From Chrysochromulina tobinii (lineage: Eukaryota; Haptophyta; Prymnesiales; Chrysochromulinaceae): a stretch of DNA of 21,458 bases. Shown here one piece after another: positions 1 to 8,536 of this stretch (position 1 is the stretch's first letter; the number at the start of each line of letters is the position of its first letter). The position numbers and the translations under genes are program-made. The DNA is taken from assembly GCA_001275005.1 (NCBI GenBank), contig JWZX01002662.1, forward strand, positions 1-21,458, given 5' to 3'. The notes beneath the pieces are model-generated. The model was not told the origin of the DNA and did not search any database. It worked only from the letters and a program-made list of their open reading frames with translations.

Positions 1-500
1 GGGGTCGCCGCGCCGTAGCAGTCCTAAGGGAGGCCAGTAGGCCAAACCGTCTATACTATTCACACTGGGGTCAAGACGCTGGATGCTGTCCGGAATCATG
101 TTAATACACACAACACGTACTGTACTGTAAGCAACACAGTCAGAATCACAGGGAATTCTTGGAAATCACACCACACTTCTGGTCGTGTTTACGTTCACGT
201 AAAAAGCAAAGGACTCTCGATTGAGACACATGCAGGCGGAGAGCTGATGAGAAACAGCCAAAAAAGAGAAAGTGCGGCGATACCAATGTATGAACTCGGC
301 ACTCGGGAGCGAGAGGGCGCCCACCGACATCTGGGCGATGAACCCCCAGATGGGCGAGCCATTGGGGCACCGAGTATTGACGCCGTGGCCCCCTGAAGAG
401 AGTACTCGTACCTGTACCTGAACCCTGACTCGCCGAAGATGAAGAATGTGAAGTGAAGTGAGAATCGAGTATGGACCTTGACCTCAACCGCTTGGTACGC
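1..500. other. Non-coding left edge
   Basis: Apart from the left copy of the 21-nt direct repeat I see no supported gene here. The open frames on both strands have random-looking composition. On the minus strand this is the region downstream of the small gene ending at 501, so it probably holds that gene's 3' untranslated region. Confidence 0.4.
96..116 (+). repeat. 21-nt direct repeat, left copy
   Basis: A 21-nt sequence beginning TCATGTTAATAC is repeated exactly at 1040-1060. In both places it is followed a few bases later by a TAAGCAACA string, so the wider similarity is about 35 nt with gaps. The pair brackets the small gene at 501-968. No terminal inverted repeats or transposase are visible, so the role is unknown. 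Confidence 0.8.
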
Positions 501-968
501 TCACCCCAACAATCGCCGGCGGCCTGCTGGCTCACGCTCCATGGTCGCAGGCCCCGCAGCGAGGGAGCCATATTCGCGAGCAACTTCGGCCGCGATGGCG
601 GTGATGGCTTGATGCTGGTATGCACTTGTAGCTGCCAACACAATATCTCTGAGCTCCTCACGAGTGATCTCGGATCCGCCCTCGCTTGCGTCCAAACGTG
701 CGGCTTGAAGCTGCTCAATGAGCGCCGTAATCAGCCCGGCGTGGACGCGCAGTTGCGCGCGCGACTCGTCCTTCAACACCTGCTGCAGAAGCATGGCTTC
801 CGTCTTCGAGAGCACCGTATCTTTGCAGCCGCAGCAGTTGGTTTCTATATTCACGATTCCAAACAGCATGTCGGCCGTCGCACGGATTTTGCGCTCGCTC
901 GCGGAAAGGCAGCACGTGTCCAAACAGGCAAACAGACGACATCCGTAGCCGCAGCATCCGCACCGCAT
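501..968 (-). CDS. Small cysteine-rich hypothetical protein (155 aa)
   Basis: I do not recognise this protein. Its first 20 residues contain seven cysteines (MRCGCCGYGC...LDTCC), and a second cluster CCGC lies near residue 46. An amphipathic, probably helical remainder follows with EITREELRDIVLAA and ITAIAAEVAREYG, ending in an arginine-rich tail. Clustered N-terminal cysteines suggest S-acylation or metal binding, but this is inference; there is no Gly2 for myristoylation. The frame was chosen because its composition is protein-like, whereas the overlapping plus-strand frame at 471-1064 is not. The ATG has A at -3. The frame stays open upstream of the ATG for some distance, so an earlier exon is possible. 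It lies downstream of and parallel to the pseudouridine synthase gene. A 21-nt direct repeat brackets it. Confidence 0.5.
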   Translation of the reverse strand: MRCGCCGYGCRLFACLDTCCLSASERKIRATADMLFGIVNIETNCCGCKDTVLSKTEAMLLQQVLKDESRAQLRVHAGLITALIEQLQAARLDASEGGSEITREELRDIVLAATSAYQHQAITAIAAEVAREYGSLAAGPATMEREPAGRRRLLG

Positions 969-1039
969 TGTCTGGTCGCACGTCCGACGATGTTGAGAAA
1001 ACGAAAGGCAACTGTCGGCGTGAAATCACTGCTAATCAT

Positions 1040-1060
1040 TCATGTTAATACACACAACAC
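1040..1060 (+). repeat. 21-nt direct repeat, right copy
   Basis: Exact second copy of the sequence at 96-116, about 944 bp away. It lies just upstream, in minus-strand sense, of the small gene at 501-968. Confidence 0.8.
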
Positions 1061-1100
1061 ATAAGCAACAGAGCCGTTAATCATTCACAAACACACTCTA

Positions 1101-1140
1101 TTCACAGCCCATGGTGAGCTTTCACGGCCTATGGTGAACT
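1101..1140 (+). repeat. Two-unit 20-nt tandem repeat with internal inverted arms
   Basis: Two adjacent 20-nt units (1101-1120 and 1121-1140) match at 17 of 20 positions. Each contains TTCAC followed by GTGA, so TTCAC/GTGAA arms alternate and could fold into short hairpins. It sits between the pseudouridine synthase stop and the small gene, in what should be that small gene's upstream region. The function is unknown. Confidence 0.6.
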
Positions 1141-1333
1141 TCACAACAGAGGATCAGAGGTAGCCAACCGCCTCTCAAGTGGGTTGTAGTTGAGAAAAAC
1201 AAGCCGGCGACGCGCGGGCCGAGAAGCGAGACAGTTCGCGCTTGCGCGTTGCGGTGACGCGGGCACGCACGGCGCGCGGCGTCAACCGTCTACCGTCGTG
1301 TGTCATTCCTGCTTTTCTCAGTCTTTTCTCACG

Positions 1334-2713
1334 TCACTCGCTCAGCCTCTCTCGTTCGTCCGTCCCGTGGTTGCCGTCCTCGCATCCCGCCACTGTGGCG
1401 GCGCCTTCTTCGGCCGTGCTCTCCACCGGCACATAACTTGAGCCGTCCGTGTAGAGAAGCTTCTCAGTCGCCGCGTCGACGCCGAGCGCACGCAGCTCGT
1501 CGCGGAGCTGATCGGCCGTCTCGAAGTCCTTGGCTCGCTTGGCTGCGGCCCAGCGCTCGACGAGGGCCGGCCGCCTATCAGCAGAGTTGATGGGCGCGTC
1601 CGCCTCTGCGTCCGATCGTGGCTTGAGGTGGTAGCCACGCAGCGCCTTGACGAACGCTGCGAATTCGCCGCCCAACTCGGCGCGCGCGACGTGGGGCAGG
1701 ATTTGCTCCTCGCGGTAGGCGTCCTTAGCGCCCTCGAGCGTGGGGAAGTGGACCGAGCTGCGGTCGGAGTACGCCTCGTGCTTGCGGCGGCGCTCGTACT
1801 GGTCGAAAAAGGCGCGGCGGAGGATGAGCGCGCACGAGGGCGCCATCGGCAACGGCGCAATGCGCCCGTCCGCGAGGGCCGTCTGCAGCGCGTCGGCGGG
1901 CACGTCGCCGCGAAAGGTGGCGCACACGAGCGCGACCATCTTGCGGATCTGGTGAAGCAGAAACGACTGGCCATGGAAGAAGAGTGGAACGTAAGCGACC
2001 CCCTCTAGCAGCAGCGGCGCATGCGGCGCGAGTCGGATCATGTAGCGCTGCGCCTGCTTGTCTGACGCGCTCATCTTGCCGTCGGTAAAGTTGTGGAATG
2101 AGTGTGTACCCTCGAGGGAACGCAGCAGGCTCTGCAGCCGCTCCATGTCGGCGGCCGAGAGCAGCGGCGTCGCCGAGGAGGCGGCAGCAGTCGACTCAGC
2201 GGCCGAGCCCATGTCTGCGCCCGCTGCGGCAGAAGACGTGCCTTCGGCTCCACCGGATGGGCGGAGCACACTCACGGGGAGAAGGTACTCGTACTCGCGC
2301 GACGTGCAGCTTGTGTGCGCACAAAAGTTGTTATTGGCGCGCTCGATGCCGAGCACACGCACATCCGGGCGGTTGAGCTGGGCATTGATAGCATCGACCA
2401 TGGACTCGTGCGCGAGGATCATCTTGAGTGATATGATCTGGCCCAGCGCGTGCACGCCCTTGTCCGTGCGGCCCGCACGGCTCCAGCTGATCTTCTGCAG
2501 CACGCCGAAGTTGTCGTCTCGGATGCCACCCGCCTTGTAGATGGCGTTCTCAAGCGTCTCCTCGACGGTCTCGACGTCTGGATTCTTCTGCAGCCCGTGG
2601 AATTTGGCTCCATTGTACGCGACGAGCAGCACGACTTTGCGCTTTCCGAGCGGATTGGGCCCGCCGTCCTCATCCTCGCGCTTCCGCTTCTCGCCGGAGG
2701 CGGTCACGTCCAT
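1334..2713 (-). CDS. PUS1: tRNA pseudouridine synthase, Pus1/TruA family, with a CysRS-like C-terminal helical motif
   Basis: This 459-aa enzyme should isomerise specific uridines to pseudouridine in tRNA. The TruA/Pus1 catalytic motif GRTDKGVHA is intact, with the catalytic aspartate at residue 84. Family landmarks follow in order: VAYNGAKFHGLQ near 31-42, SREYEYLLP near 138-146, THSFHNFT at 203-210, and GQSFLLHQIRKM at 248-259. The Q.NP.V.TVEE.LE.A spacing resembles eukaryotic Pus1. A basic KRKRED stretch near residues 9-14 may be a nuclear localisation signal. A Ser/Ala-rich insert occupies about 152-185. The tail at about 386-412 (RWAAAKRAKDFETADQLRDE) resembles the helical C-terminal motif of cysteinyl-tRNA synthetase, unusual for this family. 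The start is firm: an in-frame TAG immediately precedes the ATG and G is at +4. It is a single exon. Pus1 rather than Pus3 is likely but not certain. Confidence 0.92.
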   Translation of the reverse strand: MDVTASGEKRKREDEDGGPNPLGKRKVVLLVAYNGAKFHGLQKNPDVETVEETLENAIYKAGGIRDDNFGVLQKISWSRAGRTDKGVHALGQIISLKMILAHESMVDAINAQLNRPDVRVLGIERANNNFCAHTSCTSREYEYLLPVSVLRPSGGAEGTSSAAAGADMGSAAESTAAASSATPLLSAADMERLQSLLRSLEGTHSFHNFTDGKMSASDKQAQRYMIRLAPHAPLLLEGVAYVPLFFHGQSFLLHQIRKMVALVCATFRGDVPADALQTALADGRIAPLPMAPSCALILRRAFFDQYERRRKHEAYSDRSSVHFPTLEGAKDAYREEQILPHVARAELGGEFAAFVKALRGYHLKPRSDAEADAPINSADRRPALVERWAAAKRAKDFETADQLRDELRALGVDAATEKLLYTDGSSYVPVESTAEEGAATVAGCEDGNHGTDERERLSE

Positions 2714-3066
2714 CTAGGAGAGGCCCGAGATCGACGTCGACTTCGTGTTCTTTTTGCATGTTTTACGTTTTGCAGTGTGAAGCTCTTCGAGAGGTATCAC
2801 TCTGATATCTATCAGGACTCTCGAGGTGCCCTTGGACGTTGGAGATCGTATCAGGGTCTGGTGAGGGTAGCATGCAGTACGTAGAGCTCTACACCGGCGT
2901 GCGCGCAACTCTGGACAGAGGATGCCGCAACCCTGGCCAGTCGTGAATCGTAATGCCGAGGGAGGCTCAGCACTGCGTCTGCGCTCTGGGCCTCTGGGTC
3001 TGGGAAGACACCACCTCTGCCTCCTCTCACTCTGCGTGGCCGCTGACGGTGAGCGCTCCCCTTTCT
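2714..3066. other. Intergenic stretch upstream of the pseudouridine synthase gene
   Basis: This lies between the stop of the membrane-protein gene (3067) and the ATG of the pseudouridine synthase gene, both on the minus strand. It should hold the 3' untranslated region of the first and the promoter of the second. A minus-strand frame is open across it but looks like a shadow, and no conserved protein or RNA signal was seen. Confidence 0.4.
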
Positions 3067-3834
3067 CTAGACCATCAAGATCGGAATTCTGTAGAACTGC
3101 AAGGCGTGCGGCGAGGCCGGCGCACTCTGGGCAGCCTTCGCCTTGGGAGCCTTCTTGACCAGCTTGAGAGCGAGCGGCTTGAGCTGCCGGCTGATTGCTG
3201 CGAGCGGTCCGCCGCACGAGGCGGCCACTGCTGTGGGGAGTTCGTTCATCGGCGCCGGCTGGCACACGAAGGCGGCGACGAGGACGGCGAGGAGGATGAG
3301 CATCGTCAGCACCGCAGCCGACAACAGCTTCTGTACGGCACGCTCGCCACGGGAGAGCGACGAGGTTGCGCAAGCCATGAGGTCCGGCAGACGACCCTGC
3401 TTGAAACACAGATCGACGAGCTGCTCGTACCGCTTCTGATCCTCCGCCTCCTCGGCCTCGTCGGTCATGAGCTCAAGAGCACACAGTGCCTCGTCCGTTT
3501 CCTCGTGCAGTGAACTCTCGTAGCCCTGCAGCGATTGGGGCGCTGTGACACTGGTCAGCTCCGCTGACTCGTTTGACGCACTGTGCATTGCCTCCACTGC
3601 CATGAACATCGAGGCCTCGTGCAGCAGCTCGAATTCGTCGATGAACGAGGCAACCCCGGTCTCTGCTAGGGTGACGTGAGTCTTGCTGGCGCCGCTCGCC
3701 TTTCCGAAGGTCCGCTGATTGGAGGCTCCGTAATCGAGGTTGCGCAGTGCGCGCGATGATTTCTTCATCGGCGCCGGCGACCCTCTGTGCACATCCTTGA
3801 ACTCATCGAGGCGGAACGGCGACGACATCGACAT
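3067..3834 (-). CDS. Single-pass membrane protein of unknown function (255 aa)
   Basis: I do not recognise the family. The first 168 residues are hydrophilic, with an acidic helical section (DEALCALELMTDEAEEAEDQ, about 114-133). A single transmembrane helix follows at about 170-191 (LLSAAVLTMLILLAVLVAAF). After it come about 60 residues that are basic (LKLVKKAPKAKAA), ending in QFYRIPILMV. There is no N-terminal signal peptide, so the helix is probably a signal anchor. The orientation is undecided: the basic tail argues for a cytosolic C terminus, and the preceding arginine and lysine argue the other way. The ATG has a purine at -3 and the stop is TAG. The gene is divergent from the Na+/H+ exchanger gene with about 264 bp between start codons, so a shared control region is possible. 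Confidence 0.65.
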   Translation of the reverse strand: MSMSSPFRLDEFKDVHRGSPAPMKKSSRALRNLDYGASNQRTFGKASGASKTHVTLAETGVASFIDEFELLHEASMFMAVEAMHSASNESAELTSVTAPQSLQGYESSLHEETDEALCALELMTDEAEEAEDQKRYEQLVDLCFKQGRLPDLMACATSSLSRGERAVQKLLSAAVLTMLILLAVLVAAFVCQPAPMNELPTAVAASCGGPLAAISRQLKPLALKLVKKAPKAKAAQSAPASPHALQFYRIPILMV

Positions 3835-4098
3835 TTCCGTGCGTGTAAAACCCCATTCGAATGTCCGAACCCTTCAAGTTCCGGCCGCTCTCTTCGTTCG
3901 CGCGCGCATCCGACAATCAGAGACCCAACAAATCCGTATCTCAAGACAATGAGAATAATCATTCTCACATTTCATGAATCCTTCCAGACGTCCTGTGGAA
4001 CTTCTGCCGACGACTCATCAGGCCTGCAACCTGCTGCTGACTGGCCCAGCGCAGAGCGCGTGCACGTCTGTCGTTGGGACGCGATCGCCCCAGTTGCC
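3835..4098. promoter_or_regulatory. Divergent intergenic region with an inverted repeat
   Basis: These 264 bp separate the minus-strand membrane-protein start from the plus-strand exchanger start and must hold both 5' flanks. At 3950-3967 there is a perfect 7-bp inverted repeat (TGAGAAT and ATTCTCA, 4-nt spacer) inside an A/T-richer patch, which stands out in this GC-rich window. It could bind a dimeric regulator or be chance. No TATA element is clear. The exchanger frame is open through this region, so part of it may be coding if an upstream ATG is used. Confidence 0.35.
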
Positions 4099-7000
4099 AT
4101 GCAGCCGGGGTCGCTGACGCTCTGGACCCTCATGGCTGCCGGGGTGGTTGGGGCTCCGGCCACCATGAACCTCACCGATTCGGGTTCGGGCTCCGTGCCC
4201 GGAAGCCACAAATGGCCCAACGACACTTCGAATAATGTGATCTTGTTCATCATCGTCTCGTTTCTGGGCGGCTGCATCATCTCGCACTTCTCGGCGCGCT
4301 ACTGCCATTGGCTCCCCTACTCCCCGGCGCTGCTCGTCTTCGGCATGCTCTTGTGGATCCTCGACAACCGCACCATTCTCGCCGGCCACGCTAAAATTGA
4401 CGTTGGCTTCCATGACTCGCTCGTTCGCTTGGGAGGCATCTCTGGCAGGCTCATTCTTCACATCTTCCTGCCCCCGCTGCTCTTCGCGGACTGCATCAGC
4501 ATGGACTGGCACGTGGTGAAGCGCACCATCGGCCAGACCTTCATCCTTGCCTTCCCAGGCATCGTCGTCGTATCGATCCTCCAAGCCCTGGTATGCACGT
4601 TCGCGCTGCCGTATCACTGGGACTGGATGCTGTCATGCACTTTCGGTGCAGTGCTGGCTTGCACGGACACGGTCGCAGTCCTCACGATGCTCAAGGAGCT
4701 CGGTGCCCCCGCCTCTGTCACGGCGATCGTCGCCGGCGAATCGTTGTTCAACGACGGCACCTCGATTGTGCTGTACACTATCTTCTTCAAGATATACAAA
4801 AATGCGTGGGCGAACCCAAACCAGGCGGCGGGAGTCGACGCCGGGCAAGTCATCGGGGTGTTGGCTCAGCTCATCCTCGGGGCTGTGGCCCTCGGTGTCG
4901 CCTTCTACGTTGTCCTGTATTGCTGGCTCTCGCTCGTTTCACGTCGGGTTTCCGACGGCGACAGCACGATCCAAGTCGGCATCACTGTCTTGGGGGTTTA
5001 CGCGTGCTTTTTCCTGGGAGAGAGCTCAGTTATGGGCGTCTCTGGCGTGATCGCCGTGGTCGTCATGTCCCTTTTGCTGGCAGGGACGGCATGGCCAATC
5101 ATCGCCGACAAGACGCACATGCTGCTTGTTTGGCACAGCATCGAATGGATGTTCCTCACGGTGTTCTTCGTTCTCGTGGGTCTCATTGTTGCGGGCGCCA
5201 TCTTCACGGTCAGAGACTGCGGCGAGGAGATGAGTCTTCCAGGTGCTCCGGATTACGAAACTCTTGGCATCTGCTATTCGGACCTCCCGTGGGTGTTGGT
5301 CACGTACGTCACGTGCGTCCTCATTCGGTTCGTCACCATTTTCTTCTTCCTTCCGCTGCTTCGAACCATGGGTTGGGGACTGACCGTGTCGAATGCAATC
5401 TTATGCTCCTTTGGCGGGCTTCGCGGCGGGGTCGGCATCGCCCTCGCCCTTCAGATGAGTGCCGATCTGACCTCAATGGGCAAGGACCGCACCGGAAAGC
5501 TGGTACTCTTGCATGTGGCTGGCGTCGTGTTGCTTACCATGGTTATCAACGCGCCGCTTTCGCCACCCCTGCTGCGTGCTCTCGGCGTCGCCAAGGTCTC
5601 CGAGACCAAGAAGAATCTCCTCAAGGATATCGCGCGCCACGTCCACACGCACGGACTCGAGAAGTTCCTCAAGCTCCGCCAAAACCCCGAATGGGCTTTT
5701 GGGGCGTCTTCCGATTCGGACGCAAAGGTAGTTGGTACGCTCTCATTTCTCGCGAATGCGATCAAGCAGGACGCGTGGAAGCAGCAGAGCGGCGCGCAGT
5801 TGCAAGAGGCTGAACGCGCCATGTTGCTCAAGGCCGTTGGATCCAGAACACTGAAGAGAGCGGATACGCTCTTGCCAGTATTACGGGCGATCAATACGGG
5901 CTTGGAGAAGGAGGACGCTTCCGCGGAGAAGGGACACTCGGAGCGGCTCCTACTCGTGCGCTTCGTCCAACTCCAACGGCTGAAGGGAGAGTACTCTGCG
6001 ATGGTTGATGAGGCGATCCTGCCAGGAGGCGTCTCGCTGGATCTCGCCCAGTCCATCGACGTCGCGATGGACAATCTAGGTGTCCCTATCTACGACTGGA
6101 GGTTTCTGGTGACGAACATATTCAACGTGCCTTTGCTCAAGCGCTTCGCGCCCGCGCTCGCCAAAAGCACTTGGGGCAGGCAGCTGTTGGTGCATCGTCT
6201 GAGGGCGTTTGAAGGCCGCTCCCTCTTCACGCTACGCTCCTTCATCCTTGCTCATGAGCGCGTGCAGAAGGTGCTGGAGGAAACGTTGAACGTCGTGGAC
6301 GCTGACGTGAGTCGCCCAGAGGTGGCACAGTGCGTGGCCGAGTCCAAGCTGGCGGTAGCGGAGGCAAGGCGCTTCTTGAGGAATTTCTTGAGGGCTCTCG
6401 ATGGCGATGCCGAGAACGTCGCTGCTGAGCACGCTGGGTACACTGATCGCAACCTATTTGCGGCCGTGCGTGCGTGGCAGCTCGCTGCCAAACTGACTTC
6501 GAGCATCACCCACCACGTGCACGACATGATCGGCCACGGCCTCCTCTCGCCAGCCGAGGCCGATACTCTCCTCTTCTCAATCCTGGCCGAGGATGAGCTG
6601 CGCTTGCGCCGTGGCCTCCTCTTCGATGGGAAGCGCCAGGACCCGCAGGCCGTGCTGGAAACCCTCACGAGGCTCCTCGCCCAGCGTGAGAAGGCGGAGC
6701 AGCGCTTCACGGACATGAAGAGCCGGCTGCGTTGGTCGAATGTACGAGCGGGAGTGATTTCCTCCACCAGCGACGGTAGCACCACTATCGTTGTCGACAC
6801 GACCAACGACGGACACCCGGACACTGTCCTGCGCCGCCCAAAGGCGAACGCATTGCCAGGGCTGAAACCTGTCCCAAACTCGTCCTCGGCGACTGCGCGC
6901 CGCATTTACGTGGACACCAAAGGGTCTGGCATCGCCGACCACATCGCGATCGACACTACGGGCGACGGGATCGTCGACACGCTTATCGCTGCTCAACCGG

Positions 7001-7587
7001 GCGACATTGGCCCTGACGTCGATACGGTGGTCTCGCTTCCTGTGGACACCGTGGGTGATGGCAAGGCCGACCACATCGCGATCGACACTACGGGCGACGG
7101 CCGAGTAGACACGATCTTGAAATTGAGCACCTCCAATGTCTCCACAGATAAGCTTCCCAAGCTGCCGCCCTCCGGGAAGGGGAAAATCCCATTGTCGAGA
7201 AGCTGGGGAGGGCTTCCCCAAATGCCGACGGTCCTGCAGCCGAAGGTGCCCTCGATGCCGATGCCGATGGGATCGACGAGGCCGAAGGCGCCGACGGACG
7301 TTACCCAGTTGAATAAGGTTAACGATACTTCCCCGAAGACCGTGCGGAGGTGGGACTGGGCACCATCAGTCAAGAGCGACTACATCGCACGCCCCGAACG
7401 GCAGGTCGTCGCAGAGATTCCGGACGATGTGCTTCATGCGCTCAGGGGCTCTTTTTATAGCCCTCAGCCAGCGCCACGAGATGGCCCGAAGCTGTCCACA
7501 ATTCCATCGGCTTCGTCGCTGCCAGTGGCGATGCATCTGTCTGATACATCTCTCATCGCAGTTACTACTGAAGAAAGCCATCTTTAA
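4099..7587 (+). CDS. CPA1-family Na+/H+ exchanger (NHE/SOS1-like) with calcium-loop-like C-terminal repeats
   Basis: This predicted secondary transporter exchanges Na+ or K+ for H+ across a membrane. Counted from the chosen ATG it has 1162 residues. An N-terminal hydrophobic signal-like segment (1-20) is followed by about 12 transmembrane helices between 46 and 486. Diagnostic motifs are FLPPLLFAD (123-131), TDTVAVLTMLKELGAP (189-204), the ion-binding Asn-Asp pair N218/D219 in GESLFNDGTSIV, and FGGLRGGVGIALAL (438-451). A long, mainly helical cytosolic tail follows, as in SOS1, NHE8 and SLC9C types. Near residues 890-1008 there are five DTxxDGxxD-type loops resembling dockerin or EF-hand calcium loops. 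The frame is open back to 3787, but that extension overlaps the divergent gene and has no membrane character. The ATG at 4099 gives a good signal peptide; an ATG at 3949 is the main alternative. It is a single exon. Confidence 0.9.
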   Translation: MQPGSLTLWTLMAAGVVGAPATMNLTDSGSGSVPGSHKWPNDTSNNVILFIIVSFLGGCIISHFSARYCHWLPYSPALLVFGMLLWILDNRTILAGHAKIDVGFHDSLVRLGGISGRLILHIFLPPLLFADCISMDWHVVKRTIGQTFILAFPGIVVVSILQALVCTFALPYHWDWMLSCTFGAVLACTDTVAVLTMLKELGAPASVTAIVAGESLFNDGTSIVLYTIFFKIYKNAWANPNQAAGVDAGQVIGVLAQLILGAVALGVAFYVVLYCWLSLVSRRVSDGDSTIQVGITVLGVYACFFLGESSVMGVSGVIAVVVMSLLLAGTAWPIIADKTHMLLVWHSIEWMFLTVFFVLVGLIVAGAIFTVRDCGEEMSLPGAPDYETLGICYSDLPWVLVTYVTCVLIRFVTIFFFLPLLRTMGWGLTVSNAILCSFGGLRGGVGIALALQMSADLTSMGKDRTGKLVLLHVAGVVLLTMVINAPLSPPLLRALGVAKVSETKKNLLKDIARHVHTHGLEKFLKLRQNPEWAFGASSDSDAKVVGTLSFLANAIKQDAWKQQSGAQLQEAERAMLLKAVGSRTLKRADTLLPVLRAINTGLEKEDASAEKGHSERLLLVRFVQLQRLKGEYSAMVDEAILPGGVSLDLAQSIDVAMDNLGVPIYDWRFLVTNIFNVPLLKRFAPALAKSTWGRQLLVHRLRAFEGRSLFTLRSFILAHERVQKVLEETLNVVDADVSRPEVAQCVAESKLAVAEARRFLRNFLRALDGDAENVAAEHAGYTDRNLFAAVRAWQLAAKLTSSITHHVHDMIGHGLLSPAEADTLLFSILAEDELRLRRGLLFDGKRQDPQAVLETLTRLLAQREKAEQRFTDMKSRLRWSNVRAGVISSTSDGSTTIVVDTTNDGHPDTVLRRPKANALPGLKPVPNSSSATARRIYVDTKGSGIADHIAIDTTGDGIVDTLIAAQPGDIGPDVDTVVSLPVDTVGDGKADHIAIDTTGDGRVDTILKLSTSNVSTDKLPKLPPSGKGKIPLSRSWGGLPQMPTVLQPKVPSMPMPMGSTRPKAPTDVTQLNKVNDTSPKTVRRWDWAPSVKSDYIARPERQVVAEIPDDVLHALRGSFYSPQPAPRDGPKLSTIPSASSLPVAMHLSDTSLIAVTTEESHL
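6934..7100 (+). repeat. 35-nt direct repeat pair in the exchanger tail
   Basis: A 35-nt sequence at 6934-6968 recurs exactly at 7066-7100, 132 bp apart and in frame. It encodes ADHIAIDTTGDG in both places. Exact identity at the nucleotide level points to recent duplication or gene conversion of the calcium-loop-like units. Confidence 0.85.
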
Positions 7588-8536
7588 GATAGCTGATCGG
7601 GAGCTGGGTTTCTCAGCGGATGACCATGACGACGGTGAGACGGCAGGTCGTGGGCAGAGGCTGCGATCCATGCTTATCGGGGTTCTGCGCGGCCGGGGGA
7701 TGTGTGGCGGACGATCGTGACGGGAGATGGAGGCAAGGGACGCCATGGAGGAGCTGAACACATCTCTCCGTGCCGAGTACTTGCGCGGGGGCGTGACTGT
7801 GTGCGTCTCGCCTTTAATTTTCGCGTTTGATTTGGGGGCGGGTATTCCGAGGGCGATGGATGTCTTGCATGGCGTTAGGGAGGAGCGTCAGAGGAGCGGT
7901 TAACTGATACAACGGGGTCGAACGTTCATACTTCATAGTTGCGATAGTACCGCCGACCGTTTACATAAAGATAAACATATCGTCATATCCATCGTCACCT
8001 GCCCTGCATGCTGCATCAACGTAGGCGTGACTGTGACCGGACCATCCCCCGCTCCTTTGACTCGTATATCCGATTTACATCGGGCCGCTCACGCGACCCC
8101 TGTGGCAAGGCGAGGACGCGGTCCCGCCAAGCGAAGCAACCCAGACACAAGACCCGGGACCGCAGTGCCGGTCCAAACATCACCAAAGAGCAAAGTGTTT
8201 ACTGAATACTGCTTGGTCATCCGGTATCATTGGCGATTGCCGCGTAAGCCGTGGTGTACCCGAAGCGCGAAGCCCCCGGTCCACGAGATATTAGTTACTC
8301 GTGCGGACAGACGTCCGGTCCTAATGTCGATTCCATGCGCAATTGTCAATTCTGAAAATTCAATACAGTTGAACGCTCAATTGATTTCTTCCGTTCGGTT
8401 CAAATTTCGACAGCACTTCGATTGTAAAACGCGGTTTCACCGCGCGCCGACCGCCGAGAGAGAGGAGTGACACGATCCGAGCGAGCACGGCGCGCCGCAG
8501 GGCCAATGCGAGATCAATGCGAGATGGCAGAGCTCT
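7588..8536. other. Gene-poor stretch between convergent genes
   Basis: About 950 bp lie between the stop codons of the exchanger (plus) and the armadillo protein (minus), so both 3' untranslated regions should be here. Base composition becomes more A/T-rich around 7,910-8,010 and 8,330-8,430. The longest frame (8027-8470, plus) has no recognisable domain and looks like chance. No RNA gene or repeat was found by eye. Confidence 0.4.

Larger units (their letters stand above)
969..1333. other. Intergenic stretch between two minus-strand genes
   Basis: This holds the right copy of the 21-nt direct repeat and the 20-nt tandem repeat, and otherwise no supported gene. By position it should contain the 3' untranslated region of the pseudouridine synthase gene and the upstream region of the small cysteine-rich gene. 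No promoter motif could be picked out by eye. Confidence 0.4.

Noticed and set aside
471-1064. 197-codon plus-strand frame overlapping the small cysteine-rich gene
   Set aside because: It is longer than the minus-strand frame but has random-looking composition and runs through the 21-nt repeat at its end; the minus frame is more protein-like. The choice is not certain.
4593-5813. 406-codon plus-strand frame inside the exchanger gene
   Set aside because: It is out of frame with clear transmembrane and ion-binding motifs, and is rich in Arg, Gly and His as expected for a shifted frame.
8027-8470. 147-codon plus-strand frame in the gap between the exchanger and armadillo genes
   Set aside because: No domain, no conserved-looking segment and a mixed composition; it is compatible with chance in GC-rich DNA.
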